Under the pieces are notes generated by a model. It searched no databases. It worked only from the letters and a program-made list of their open reading frames with translations, and had not been told where the DNA came from. A stretch of 64,000 nt of DNA. Source: Pseudocoprococcus catus (GTDB taxonomy: Bacteria; Bacillota; Clostridia; Lachnospirales; Lachnospiraceae). Positions within the stretch are counted from its first letter, which is position 1. Each line of letters begins with the position of its first letter. The stretch covers positions 1,274,248-1,338,247 of the forward strand of contig NZ_LR698973.1 of assembly GCF_902381825.1 (NCBI RefSeq), given 5' to 3'. The position numbers and the translations under genes are program-made. Of the stretch, positions 43,619 to 51,918 are shown piece after piece.

Positions 43619-44323
43619 ATGGCATACAACTATCAACGAAATTGTCCGCCATGCGGCGGGCGACCGCCGTACAGGGATCCGTGGGGATCGCCACCGCCGG
43701 GGGCTGGCCGACCGCCTTATCAGGGACCATGGGGACCGCCATCGCCGGGGCCTGGCCGACCGCCTTATCAGAGACCATGGGGACCGCCGCCACCGGGGGC
43801 TGGCCGACCGCCTCATCAGGGTCCATGGGGACCGCCGCCGGGGCCTGACCGACCGCCTTACAGGGGATCATGGGGAACTGCGGGAAAAAATAACAGACTT
43901 CAGTTTCAGTCATATGCACAGGAGGAAGAACAGGAAGCGGATGATCTGTACATGACTGATATGCCGGAGCCGGGGCAGATGGAAGAAGACTGGCTGTATA
44001 TGCAACAGCTTTACCCGAATACGGCCCGCAAACTGGTGTATTATATTGAGGATGCGGCCGACCGGCTGGAATATGAAAACAGCATGATGTTTGACAATTA
44101 CCCGGACCGGATCGCGGTGGAGCAGGTTGTCAAAGAGATTATTGCGGTCATTCAGGAAAATGACCCGGCGCTTATAACGATGCCTGAAGATACGACTGTA
44201 TCAGAAAGAAAGGGAGATCAGACCTGGGATAGCTGCATAGAAGAAATGATACAGATCATGCTGCTTGGTGAGATGCATCACAGGAGATGGCGTTATCAGC
44301 AGATGAATCGCAGAAATTATTGA
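43619..44323 (+). CDS. Proline-rich repeat protein with a conserved C-terminal helical domain
   Basis: 234 residues. Residues 14-90 are five near-identical 15-16-residue units of the form GRPPYQGPWGPPPPGA. The linker (EEEQEADDLYM) is acidic. The last 110 residues are a separate helical domain, with LYPNTARKLVYYIEDAADRLEYENSMMFDNYPDR and EEMIQIMLLGEMHHRR. I have seen similar C-terminal segments in Lachnospiraceae hypothetical proteins, but no function is known. There is no signal peptide, so it may be a spore-coat or cytoplasmic assembly protein; the former is inference from its composition. GCAGGGGGAAA precedes the ATG. Confidence 0.82.
   Translation: MAYNYQRNCPPCGGRPPYRDPWGSPPPGAGRPPYQGPWGPPSPGPGRPPYQRPWGPPPPGAGRPPHQGPWGPPPGPDRPPYRGSWGTAGKNNRLQFQSYAQEEEQEADDLYMTDMPEPGQMEEDWLYMQQLYPNTARKLVYYIEDAADRLEYENSMMFDNYPDRIAVEQVVKEIIAVIQENDPALITMPEDTTVSERKGDQTWDSCIEEMIQIMLLGEMHHRRWRYQQMNRRNY
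43652..43870 (+). repeat. 48-bp tandem repeat array inside the proline-rich gene
   Basis: Five in-frame units of 45-48 bp. Each contains GGCCGACCGCCTTATCAG-like and CCATGGGGACCGCC-like blocks. Units 2-4 are closest; unit 4 lacks one proline codon and the first and last have decayed. Confidence 0.9.
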
Positions 44324-44362
44324 AAAATACCTGTGAATCGTTATAAAAATGGTTTACCGCAA

Positions 44363-44391
44363 TTTACAGACAGAAAATGTTATGTTAAACT
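44363..44391 (+). promoter_or_regulatory. Promoter of the methyltransferase gene
   Basis: TTTACA (44363-44368), a 17-base spacer with TG before the -10, and TAAACT (44386-44391). A leader of about 70 bases follows. Confidence 0.58.
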
Positions 44392-44414
44392 ATAGAATTG
44401 AATAATAATCATTG

Positions 44415-44446
44415 CGCCGGCGCTCTGAGGAACTCCGGCGTTTCTT
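44415..44446 (+). terminator. Leader hairpin, possible attenuator
   Basis: CGCCGG (44415-44420) and CCGGCG (44435-44440) form a GC-rich stem followed by TTTCTT. It lies downstream of the predicted start site and 31 bases before the methyltransferase start, so it could attenuate the gene or end readthrough. Confidence 0.45.
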
Positions 44447-44470
44447 ATAAAACATAGATAAGGTGTTTAG

Positions 44471-45658
44471 ATGAATCAGATAGAAGAATTATTGAAGCGT
44501 GTGCTGACATCGCTTCTGGTAGATATGGTCATTAGCGGTGCAAGAGGCGGCGGTGACTTTATAAAGATAAAGGTACGGCCTGTTATGATCCGGGATAGTC
44601 TGTATTTTCAGGTATCCAGATATACGGACAAGCAGGTTTTTCATGAGAATATGACGGCGGAGGATGCTTTGGAGACATTGTCTGGATGGATACTGCATGA
44701 TTTCCGACAGGCGCAGATCCGGATGCAGGATGAAATGGTGACGGTGCTTGTCAGCAAGAAGGGCAAGGCAACAATAAAGAGCAAAAAAGCAGCCTGCATT
44801 GAGACACAGAATCTGGAGCATAATCGCAAGAAGCAATATATCATCAAAGAAGGAACGGCAGTGCCTTTTATGATTGATTTGGGCGTTATGACAGAAAGCG
44901 GGAAGATTATCCGTACACGTTATGACAAGTATCGACAGATCAATCGCTTCCTGGAGTTTATTGAAGATATTCTGCCGGAACTGCCAACCGACAGAACCGT
45001 GCATATCATTGATTTCGGATGCGGCAAGTCTTACCTGACATTTGCCATGTATTATTACCTGAAGGTGCTGAAGCATTATGACATCCGGATCACGGGACTG
45101 GATCTGAAGCAGAAGGTTATCGAAGACTGTCAGGCATTGGCCGACCGGTATGGTTATGATGGGCTTCAGTTTTTATGCGGAGATATTGCGGATTATAACG
45201 GCACAGATGAAGTGGATATGGTTGTGACGCTTCATGCCTGTGATACTGCAACCGATTATGCCTTATATAAGGCTGTTAAATGGCATGCATCGGTGATTTT
45301 ATCCGTGCCGTGCTGTCAGCACGAACTGAACCGAAAGATGCAGTGTGAAACTTTGTCCGGAGCTTTTCAGTACGGGCTCATCAAGGAGCGGACAGCTGCC
45401 CTGATGACAGATGCCATGCGCGGACAGCTGTTGGAAATGCAGGGCTATAAGACGCAGCTTCTCGAATTTATCGATATGGAACATACACCGAAGAACATTC
45501 TGATCCGCGGGGTGAAGTCCAGGGGACTTTTGCCGAAGGCGGCCAGAAAGCAGCAGATGGAGAATTATCAGAAGTGCAGAGATTTCTTTGGTGCAGAGCT
45601 GACCCTGGAGAAACTTTTTAAGGAGATGGAAGGGGAGATGGCGTATGAGCAGAACTAA
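44471..45658 (+). CDS. Class I SAM-dependent methyltransferase (Methyltransf_32-like)
   Basis: 395 residues. The central Rossmann part has IIDFGCGKSYLTFAMYYYL (SAM-binding motif I, about 179-197), ITGLDLKQKVIEDC (motif II), VDMVVTLHACDTATDYAL and ILSVPCCQHELNR. The last motif and the overall layout match the METTL25/Methyltransf_32 type, thought to act on RNA or protein; the substrate is unproven. An N-terminal domain of about 130 residues precedes. Its end overlaps the next gene by 14 bases, so they are coupled. Confidence 0.85.
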   Translation: MNQIEELLKRVLTSLLVDMVISGARGGGDFIKIKVRPVMIRDSLYFQVSRYTDKQVFHENMTAEDALETLSGWILHDFRQAQIRMQDEMVTVLVSKKGKATIKSKKAACIETQNLEHNRKKQYIIKEGTAVPFMIDLGVMTESGKIIRTRYDKYRQINRFLEFIEDILPELPTDRTVHIIDFGCGKSYLTFAMYYYLKVLKHYDIRITGLDLKQKVIEDCQALADRYGYDGLQFLCGDIADYNGTDEVDMVVTLHACDTATDYALYKAVKWHASVILSVPCCQHELNRKMQCETLSGAFQYGLIKERTAALMTDAMRGQLLEMQGYKTQLLEFIDMEHTPKNILIRGVKSRGLLPKAARKQQMENYQKCRDFFGAELTLEKLFKEMEGEMAYEQN

Positions 45659-48176
45659 GAAGATACTATTGACGCTCCTAGCCTATCTTACCGCTTTTAT
45701 TGCAGCAGTCTGTGTCAGCAGCTTTGTGCTTAATCAGGGAAAGGTCAGCGGTGAGCAGCAGCGTTCAAGCGCGGATCTGCCGCTTTTGTATGTGCGTACC
45801 GGCGGTGAACTCATGAATGAAATGCATGGGTACACAGAGCCGGTAGACGGCGGTTACTACAGAGATACGCTGACACCTGTAGGTGAGAGCAAGACCATCA
45901 ATCTGAGTATGGATACCTATGGACACAACATTTCCTCTGTCAGTTTTGAGCTGTACAATGATCAGTATACAGATCTGATCGAAAGCGGAGACTGTACCGA
46001 CATGGAAAAGGTCAATGCTATGGTTCAGATGCAGCTCCAATTCAAAAACACACTGTATTCCAACAGGGAGTATTGTCTGCATCTGATGCTGAAAAACGAT
46101 CAGGATCAGGTTTATCATTATTATACAAGAGTCCGTTACGGATCGGATCTGAAGGTAGCTGAGAAACTCAAGTTTGTCCTGGATTTCAATGAAACGACTT
46201 TCAATAAGGACAGTGCAGATGCTTTGAGCAGTTATCTTGAATCAACATCCTCTTCCTCGAGTTCAGACAAGAGTCTGGTGACGCTGTATTCATCGTCGGA
46301 TACGGTGACATGGGGAAGTATGGCGCCATACCGAACAAGCGAGATCGCTATTCGTCTGAAGGAGATTAATACGGAGACGGCGGCTTTTACTTTGTCCTAT
46401 ACGATAGAATCTTCAGCCGGAGATATTAATACATTTTATAATGTCAATGAGTATTACAGGCTGCGATGGACAGATTCAAAGGTCTATCTTCTGGATTTTG
46501 AACGGCGGATGGCAGAGAATATCGGACTGGCAGATATAACTGTTTCTTCAGGAGCACTCAGGCTTGGTATCGGAGACGCTTCAGATATCGACTATGCCTC
46601 CTATGGAACAGACCAGCAGCAGTATACCTGGGTAACAGGCGATCAGCAGCTGTGGCTTTATGACAATACCAACCGTATTATGACCAAGGTTTATACGGAG
46701 GAGGATGACAATCACAATTGCGGACGACAGGATGAAGCCGGCATAAAGGTTGTTCATGCGGATCCTGAAACCGGAGATTTGTATTTTATTGTGTATGGTT
46801 ATATGCATTCCGGTAATTACGAAGGCCGGGAAGGCGTGATGGTTTATCATTTCAGCCATGAAGATGTTCTTCTGGAAGATCTTGTTTTTATTCCTTTTAA
46901 TAAAGGTTTTGAGCAGATGCGGTCAGGCCTGGAGGAACTGGCTTATATGAATGATGACGGCACACTGTATCTTTTGCTGGAAGATACCGTTTATGCCATC
47001 GATGTCAATATGGGCAAAATGGATGTGGCCTACAAAGACCTCAACAGCAGCAATTGTACAGCATCGGGAGACGGCATTTTTGTTATGTGTGACGGTGGTG
47101 ATGAAAATGCCGGAGAACGGCTGAAGATCGTTGATCTGAATTCCGGAAAGGAAAGAACCATTGAAGGCGGCGACTGGCGGATTGTTCCTCTTGGCTATGC
47201 GGGAAAGGATCTGATCTATGGTCTGATCGATCCACAGATGTTGACAGAGGATTCCTCCGGTGTCATTCGCACACCGATCAGCGAAGTGCACATTTTGGAT
47301 GAGAATTATAATGAGGTCAAGACGTATCAGAAGAGCGGTGACTATGTGATGCGGCTGACCATCAGTGACGGCAATATATCCATGAAGCTGGCCAAGGCTG
47401 TAAAGAACGGCAATTATACGGATTATCAGGATGCTGGTGAAGATTATATCATCCGTAATATCGAAAATGATGACCAGAAAATTTATGTGGATAAACAAAA
47501 GGACAGTATCAGAGGACAGCAGAACTGGCTGCATCTGAATACATCCGACAGTTTTGTGCCGATTTCACAGAGTGCCCGTTACCTGGATCCGGGTTATGAT
47601 ATTTCAAGGAAATACGAAGATACGGATCAGGTGGAAATGCAGTATTATGTTTATACAAAGGGACGCATGGATGCGGCATTTGCGACGATCCAGGAGGCTG
47701 TGGATTACGGTACGACCTACGCCGGCACGATTATGACCAGCCACAAGCAGGTGATCTGGCAGAAAGCCGGAAGAGCTTATATCTGGGATCTGAATATTGA
47801 CAGTATTGACAAGACCAGCAATACACAGAGCATGAACAGCATTTTGATCAAGACGATTGCAGATTACGAAGGTTGGGAATTAAATGGCACAATCGATGAT
47901 GCAGAGCCGTTATTTGCGGCGATGACAGCAGTACTTCCGGCGGAGACGATTGATCTGAGCGGCCTGAAGCTGGATGATGTGCTTCATTTTGTTTATCGCG
48001 ACCGTGTTGTGGCTGTCAAACTTTCAAACAACAATTACGGTCTGATCACGGCTTATGATAATGATTATGTCTGGATTGCGGATCCTGCAAAGGGAGAAGT
48101 ATATTCCATGACACAGACAGCAGCAGAAAAGCTTTTTGAGCAGAATGGAAAAGTCTACTATAGCTATATGGATTAA
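45645..48176 (+). CDS. Large membrane-anchored extracellular protein with propeller-like middle and C39-like end
   Basis: 843 residues. A single N-terminal hydrophobic helix (about 7-30) anchors the rest outside. The middle has a Ser-rich stretch (TSSSSSSDKS, about 200-210) and then repeated beta segments such as LYDNTNRIMTKVY, ETGDLYFIVYGYMH, DDGTLYLLLEDTVYAID and GKDLIYGLID, which suggest a beta-propeller. The last 60 residues (LHFVYRDRVVAVKL, YGLITAYDNDYVWIADPAKGEVYSM) resemble the second half of a C39-like peptidase domain, but no catalytic cysteine is found where expected. Function unknown. AAGGGGAG precedes the ATG at 45645. Starts inside the methyltransferase gene. Confidence 0.75.
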   Translation: MSRTKKILLTLLAYLTAFIAAVCVSSFVLNQGKVSGEQQRSSADLPLLYVRTGGELMNEMHGYTEPVDGGYYRDTLTPVGESKTINLSMDTYGHNISSVSFELYNDQYTDLIESGDCTDMEKVNAMVQMQLQFKNTLYSNREYCLHLMLKNDQDQVYHYYTRVRYGSDLKVAEKLKFVLDFNETTFNKDSADALSSYLESTSSSSSSDKSLVTLYSSSDTVTWGSMAPYRTSEIAIRLKEINTETAAFTLSYTIESSAGDINTFYNVNEYYRLRWTDSKVYLLDFERRMAENIGLADITVSSGALRLGIGDASDIDYASYGTDQQQYTWVTGDQQLWLYDNTNRIMTKVYTEEDDNHNCGRQDEAGIKVVHADPETGDLYFIVYGYMHSGNYEGREGVMVYHFSHEDVLLEDLVFIPFNKGFEQMRSGLEELAYMNDDGTLYLLLEDTVYAIDVNMGKMDVAYKDLNSSNCTASGDGIFVMCDGGDENAGERLKIVDLNSGKERTIEGGDWRIVPLGYAGKDLIYGLIDPQMLTEDSSGVIRTPISEVHILDENYNEVKTYQKSGDYVMRLTISDGNISMKLAKAVKNGNYTDYQDAGEDYIIRNIENDDQKIYVDKQKDSIRGQQNWLHLNTSDSFVPISQSARYLDPGYDISRKYEDTDQVEMQYYVYTKGRMDAAFATIQEAVDYGTTYAGTIMTSHKQVIWQKAGRAYIWDLNIDSIDKTSNTQSMNSILIKTIADYEGWELNGTIDDAEPLFAAMTAVLPAETIDLSGLKLDDVLHFVYRDRVVAVKLSNNNYGLITAYDNDYVWIADPAKGEVYSMTQTAAEKLFEQNGKVYYSYMD

Positions 48177-48262
48177 CTTTAAAAAGTCATATGGACAGAC
48201 AGAGTGCCCTGTGCAGTCGCTGTAAGGGGATGGAGCAGGGAGAATAAAGGAGGAGATATCAA

Positions 48263-49237
48263 ATGGGTGAGATTAAGACAATTGGCGTTTTGACCAGCGG
48301 CGGAGATGCACCGGGGATGAATGCGGCTATTCGTGCGATCGTGCGTACAGCTATCGCCAGCGGCCTGAATGTGAAAGGTATCATGCGCGGTTATGCCGGC
48401 CTTTTGAATGAAGAGATCATTGATATGGACAAGCAGAGCGTTTCAGAAATTATGCGACGCGGCGGTACAATTCTGTATACTGCCAGATGCAAAGAATTTA
48501 TGACTGAGGAAGGACAGCAGAAAGCGGCAGAGATCCTTAAGAAGCATGGCATTGACGGACTGATCGTCATCGGTGGTGATGGCTCCTTCAGAGGAGCACA
48601 GAAGCTGTCAGCTCTGGGCATCAATACCATTGGTATCCCCGGAACCATCGATCTGGATATTGCATGTACGGATTATACCATCGGTTTTGATACGGCGGTC
48701 AATACGGCTGTGGAAGCCATTGACAAGATCAAAGATACATCCATGTCCCATGAGCGATGCAGCATCATTGAAGTTATGGGCAGAAATGCAGGTTATATTG
48801 CCCTTTGGTGCGAAATTGCCAACGGTGCGGACGGCATTCTGATACCTGAAAAGGAACAGTTCGATGAGCAGGATCTGATCGAGACGATCCTCTCAAACCG
48901 TTTGAAAGGCAAGAAACATCATGTTGTCATCAATGCGGAAGGTATCGGGGATTCGAATCGACTGGCCAAACGTATAGAAACGGCCACAGGTATTGAGACA
49001 AGAGCCACGATTCTTGGTCATATTCAGAGAGGCGGCTCGCCGACAGCTAAAGACAGGGTATACGCATCCACAATGGGTGCTTATGCCGTTGACCTGTTGT
49101 CCGGCGGTGCGACCAACAGAGTCATTGCCTATAAAGCCGGTCAGTTCACGGACTTTGACATTGACGAGGCATTGGCAATGAAAAAGACCATCGACGAGTA
49201 TCAGTTCCTGATCAGTCGTCTGATGGTCATGTATTAA
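48263..49237 (+). CDS. pfkA: ATP-dependent 6-phosphofructokinase
   Basis: 324 residues. Phosphorylates fructose-6-phosphate. LTSGGDAPGMNAAIRA (about 10-25) and GGDGSFRGA (about 101-109, Gly in the ATP-type position) bind nucleotide. The catalytic loop reads PGTIDLD rather than the usual PGTIDND; the two aspartates are kept. MGRNAGYIAL, GHIQRGGSPTAKDR follow. AAAGGAGGAG precedes the ATG. A structured repeat element begins seven bases after the stop, then a strong terminator. Confidence 0.96.
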   Translation: MGEIKTIGVLTSGGDAPGMNAAIRAIVRTAIASGLNVKGIMRGYAGLLNEEIIDMDKQSVSEIMRRGGTILYTARCKEFMTEEGQQKAAEILKKHGIDGLIVIGGDGSFRGAQKLSALGINTIGIPGTIDLDIACTDYTIGFDTAVNTAVEAIDKIKDTSMSHERCSIIEVMGRNAGYIALWCEIANGADGILIPEKEQFDEQDLIETILSNRLKGKKHHVVINAEGIGDSNRLAKRIETATGIETRATILGHIQRGGSPTAKDRVYASTMGAYAVDLLSGGATNRVIAYKAGQFTDFDIDEALAMKKTIDEYQFLISRLMVMY

Positions 49238-49243
49238 AAATAT

Positions 49244-49385
49244 GTAACTGTTCAGAGCCAAGCAAAATTTCATAAAACAGGTGTAAAATGCTTGCATTTT
49301 TAAGACTGTTTTTGAAATTTTATTTGGCGGATACGCCACACCGACGAAATGCGTAGCATTTTGGAGGTTGGCTCTGAACAGTTAC
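49244..49385 (+). repeat. Structured intergenic element, copy 2 (plus orientation, 142 bp)
   Basis: Same ends as the copy at 4232-4375: GTAACTGTTCAGAGCCAAGC on the left, and on the right the box ATTTGGCGGATACGCCACACCGAC, an AAATGCG-type hairpin, and GCTCTGAACAGTTAC. The inner hairpin arms are AAAATTTCA / TGAAATTTT plus AACAG / CTGTT, unrelated in sequence to copy 1 but equally complementary, around the shared core ATGCTTGCAT. It lies right after the pfkA stop and before the pfkA terminator. Confidence 0.9.
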
Positions 49386-49394
49386 AAATAATTA

Positions 49395-49435
49395 AGCTCT
49401 TTGGGGTTCAGATAAAACCCCAGAGAGCTCTTTTT
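49395..49435 (+). terminator. Intrinsic terminator of pfkA
   Basis: AGCTCT plus TGGGGTT pairs with AACCCCA plus AGAGCT, followed by CTTTTT. It comes just after the repeat element. Confidence 0.88.
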
Positions 49436-50375
49436 ATATCGATGGATAAGGAATGAGATGAATAATGCTGTTGATGAGTTCTTCACGATCCATGCCCCAT
49501 GAAAGGCAGCTGTCCAGGTTCTCAAGAAGCTGATGACTGTTCTGAAGTGCCTGCTCAAAGATCTCTTCAAAGGAGAGATAGGAAGCTTCCGGGCAGCCGG
49601 GATAGGTGTACCACGGCTTTTTGTCAGTGTTCATATAATCATGTTCATCAGACAGATAATCCTGATAGACCTTCTTCTTCTGAGCGGGGAGGATTGGCAG
49701 AGTGCCTTCAATCCGGTATCTCAGCAAATGATAAAAACGGTTATTCGGGCGCAAATGAATGTTCTGACGCTGCATATTGCGGACGCCTGTACTGATTTCA
49801 TTCGCGGAGATCCGGTACTTGTAAGTGGTCTGGATCGTCTGACGCATCAGATAGGCAATGGCTGACAGGTCTTTGCGGCTGACAAAGGTCAGTGCTTCAA
49901 AATTCAGCTGGGAAGGTTCCATATGGCAGCGACTCCGAAGCAGCACTGTGTCAATGGTTGTCTCAACCTTCCGACGGTGACATGTCATGCGGGATGAACT
50001 GCACTTGGCCGGAAGATCCTGCCAGACCCTGAAAAGAATATAGGGTGAAGCAGACTGATCAATGGTAAAAAAGCAGAGATAGCCTGCCATATAGGCGATG
50101 CAGACATCGCGCTCCTGATCGGCCATGCCACTTAATGTATCCAGCATATTATTAAAAAACGCAGCGTATTCCTGGTTGCGCAGCGTCAGGGAAGCTGTAC
50201 GATAGGACAGTCCACGCTTGGATAAAGTATGAGGATTAAAGGAGAGCAGATTGTTTCCTTGAAGACCCAGAAGAAAAGCATGGTTATTCTTTTTAATGAC
50301 TTCATGGATATAGTTGTCGGAAAGCATATCACAGGATTCCATTCCAAACAGATAATATGTTAAAAATCCAGCCAT
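49434..50375 (-). CDS. Degenerate zinc-dependent phospholipase C-like protein
   Basis: 313 residues. The N-terminus MAGFLTYYLFG and the segments NNHAFLLGLQG, AYMAGYLCFFTID, SASPYILF and RKVETTIDTVLL follow the layout of the zinc-dependent phospholipase C family seen in Clostridia. In active members, as I recall them, the equivalents are GLQGPD, GFLCHYALD and CHPY, which supply zinc ligands. Here the histidines of HY and HPY are replaced (FF and SPY) and PD is NN, so the metal site appears lost. Probably a pseudoenzyme or a protein with another role. There is no signal peptide. TTTCTAATAAG-type upstream; GAAAGGACG precedes the ATG. Confidence 0.7.
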   Translation of the reverse strand: MAGFLTYYLFGMESCDMLSDNYIHEVIKKNNHAFLLGLQGNNLLSFNPHTLSKRGLSYRTASLTLRNQEYAAFFNNMLDTLSGMADQERDVCIAYMAGYLCFFTIDQSASPYILFRVWQDLPAKCSSSRMTCHRRKVETTIDTVLLRSRCHMEPSQLNFEALTFVSRKDLSAIAYLMRQTIQTTYKYRISANEISTGVRNMQRQNIHLRPNNRFYHLLRYRIEGTLPILPAQKKKVYQDYLSDEHDYMNTDKKPWYTYPGCPEASYLSFEEIFEQALQNSHQLLENLDSCLSWGMDREELINSIIHLIPYPSI

Positions 50376-50433
50376 AGGGTTTCGTCCTTTCTAATAAGCG
50401 TTGTACATACGGATATCAGTATATACAATAGGT

Positions 50434-50462
50434 ATCATACATGATCGGGACTGGATGTTCAA
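50434..50462 (-). promoter_or_regulatory. Promoter of the phospholipase-C-like gene
   Basis: On the minus strand TTGAAC (50462-50457), a 17-base spacer and TATGAT (50439-50434). Confidence 0.62.
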
Positions 50463-50524
50463 TGAATTGAGTGTAAACTTTTCTAAAAGGTTTATAAACT
50501 TGAAAAATAATAAAAACAGAACAC

Positions 50525-50553
50525 TTGTTTCTTTTCGCTATATGTGGTAAGAT
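50525..50553 (+). promoter_or_regulatory. Promoter of rarA
   Basis: TTGTTT (50525-50530), a 17-base spacer ending in TGG (extended -10) and TAAGAT (50548-50553), 30 bases before the ATG. Confidence 0.62.
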
Positions 50554-50583
50554 TTTGCTATATGGAGGTTGTGACAGGTTATC

Positions 50584-51918
50584 ATGGATTTATTTGATTA
50601 TATGAGAGAAGACAAAATGGAGAAAGAGTCGCCCCTGGCTTCAAGGCTTCGTCCGAGAACGCTGGATGAGATTGTAGGACAGCAGCATATTCTCGGACGG
50701 GACAAGATGCTGTATCGGGCGATCAAGGCTGATAAGCTCAGCTCGATTATTTTATATGGGCCGCCGGGAACAGGTAAGACAACGATAGCGAAGGTGATCG
50801 CCAACACTACCAGCGCGGCATTCACACAGATCAATGCGACTGTAGCCGGCAAGAAGGATATGGAGCAGGTTGTTCAGGAAGCGAAGGACCGTATGGGAAT
50901 GTACGGCAAACGGACCATCCTTTTTGTTGATGAGATCCACCGTTTTAATAAAGGTCAGCAGGATTATCTGCTGCCTTTTGTGGAGGACGGCACGTTGATC
51001 CTGATCGGCGCAACAACGGAGAATCCGTATTTCGAGGTGAATGGCGCTTTGATATCCAGATCGGTTATTTTTGAACTGAAACCGCTGTCAGCGGAGGATA
51101 TCGGGGTGCTGATCAGGCGTGCGGTTTATGACACAGAGCGCGGTATGGGCAGTTATGGAGCTGAGATCTCAGATGATGCGGTTGATTTTCTGGCGGATAT
51201 GTCCGGCGGTGATGCACGCATGGCATTGAATGCGGTGGAATTGGGTGTTTTGACAACAGAACCGTCAGCGGATGGGAAGATCCACATTACGGTTGATGTG
51301 GCATCAGAATGTATTCAGCGTCGTGTGATGCGTTATGACAAGAACGGAGACAATCATTACGATACGATCTCAGCTTTTATTAAGAGCATGCGGGGATCGG
51401 ACCCGGATGCCGCTATTTATTACCTTGCAAGAATGCTGTATGCGGGGGAGGAGCCGGCTTTTATTGCCAGAAGAATTATGATCTGTGCATCAGAGGATGT
51501 GGGCAATGCAGATCCTCAGGCACTGCAGGTGGCTGTTGCCGCATCCCAGGCGGTTGAAAGACTGGGAATGCCTGAAGCCCGGATCACATTGGCCCAGGCA
51601 GCAGCCTATGTGGCCTGTGCACCGAAGAGCAACGCAGCGATCATGGCGATCGATGAGGCGATGGCCCTGGTGCGTTCAACCCAGGCAGCTCCGGTACCGC
51701 CTTATCTGCAGGATGCCCATTACGGCGGGGCAGCGAAGCTTGGACATGGCATTGGCTATAAGTATGCCCACGACTATCCGAATCATTATGTCAGACAGCA
51801 GTACCTTCCGGATGCTTTTAAGGATCAGAAGTTCTATCACATGGGAGATCTGGGCTATGAGAAAGAGATGAAGGAACATATGCGGCGTATCAGAGGAGAT
51901 GAATCGGATGAAGAGTAA
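50584..51918 (+). CDS. rarA: Replication-associated recombination protein A (AAA+ ATPase)
   Basis: 444 residues, MgsA/RarA/WRNIP1 family. Acts at stalled replication forks. Walker A GPPGTGKTT (about 59-67), Walker B LFVDEIHRFNKGQQD, sensor GATTENPYFEVNGALISRS, and the C-terminal tetramerisation part with KNGDNHYDTISAFIKSMRGSDPDAAIYYLARML and APKSNAAIMAID. GGAGG lies a short way before the ATG. It overlaps the next gene by 11 bases from the chosen start there. Confidence 0.95.
   Translation: MDLFDYMREDKMEKESPLASRLRPRTLDEIVGQQHILGRDKMLYRAIKADKLSSIILYGPPGTGKTTIAKVIANTTSAAFTQINATVAGKKDMEQVVQEAKDRMGMYGKRTILFVDEIHRFNKGQQDYLLPFVEDGTLILIGATTENPYFEVNGALISRSVIFELKPLSAEDIGVLIRRAVYDTERGMGSYGAEISDDAVDFLADMSGGDARMALNAVELGVLTTEPSADGKIHITVDVASECIQRRVMRYDKNGDNHYDTISAFIKSMRGSDPDAAIYYLARMLYAGEEPAFIARRIMICASEDVGNADPQALQVAVAASQAVERLGMPEARITLAQAAAYVACAPKSNAAIMAIDEAMALVRSTQAAPVPPYLQDAHYGGAAKLGHGIGYKYAHDYPNHYVRQQYLPDAFKDQKFYHMGDLGYEKEMKEHMRRIRGDESDEE

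Noticed and set aside
43536-43919. Long reverse-strand open frame opposite the proline-rich gene, with repeats rich in Ala, Val and Gly
   Set aside because: It is the shadow of the 48-bp repeat; it has no RBS and no family, whereas the plus frame has both RBS and a conserved C-terminal domain.
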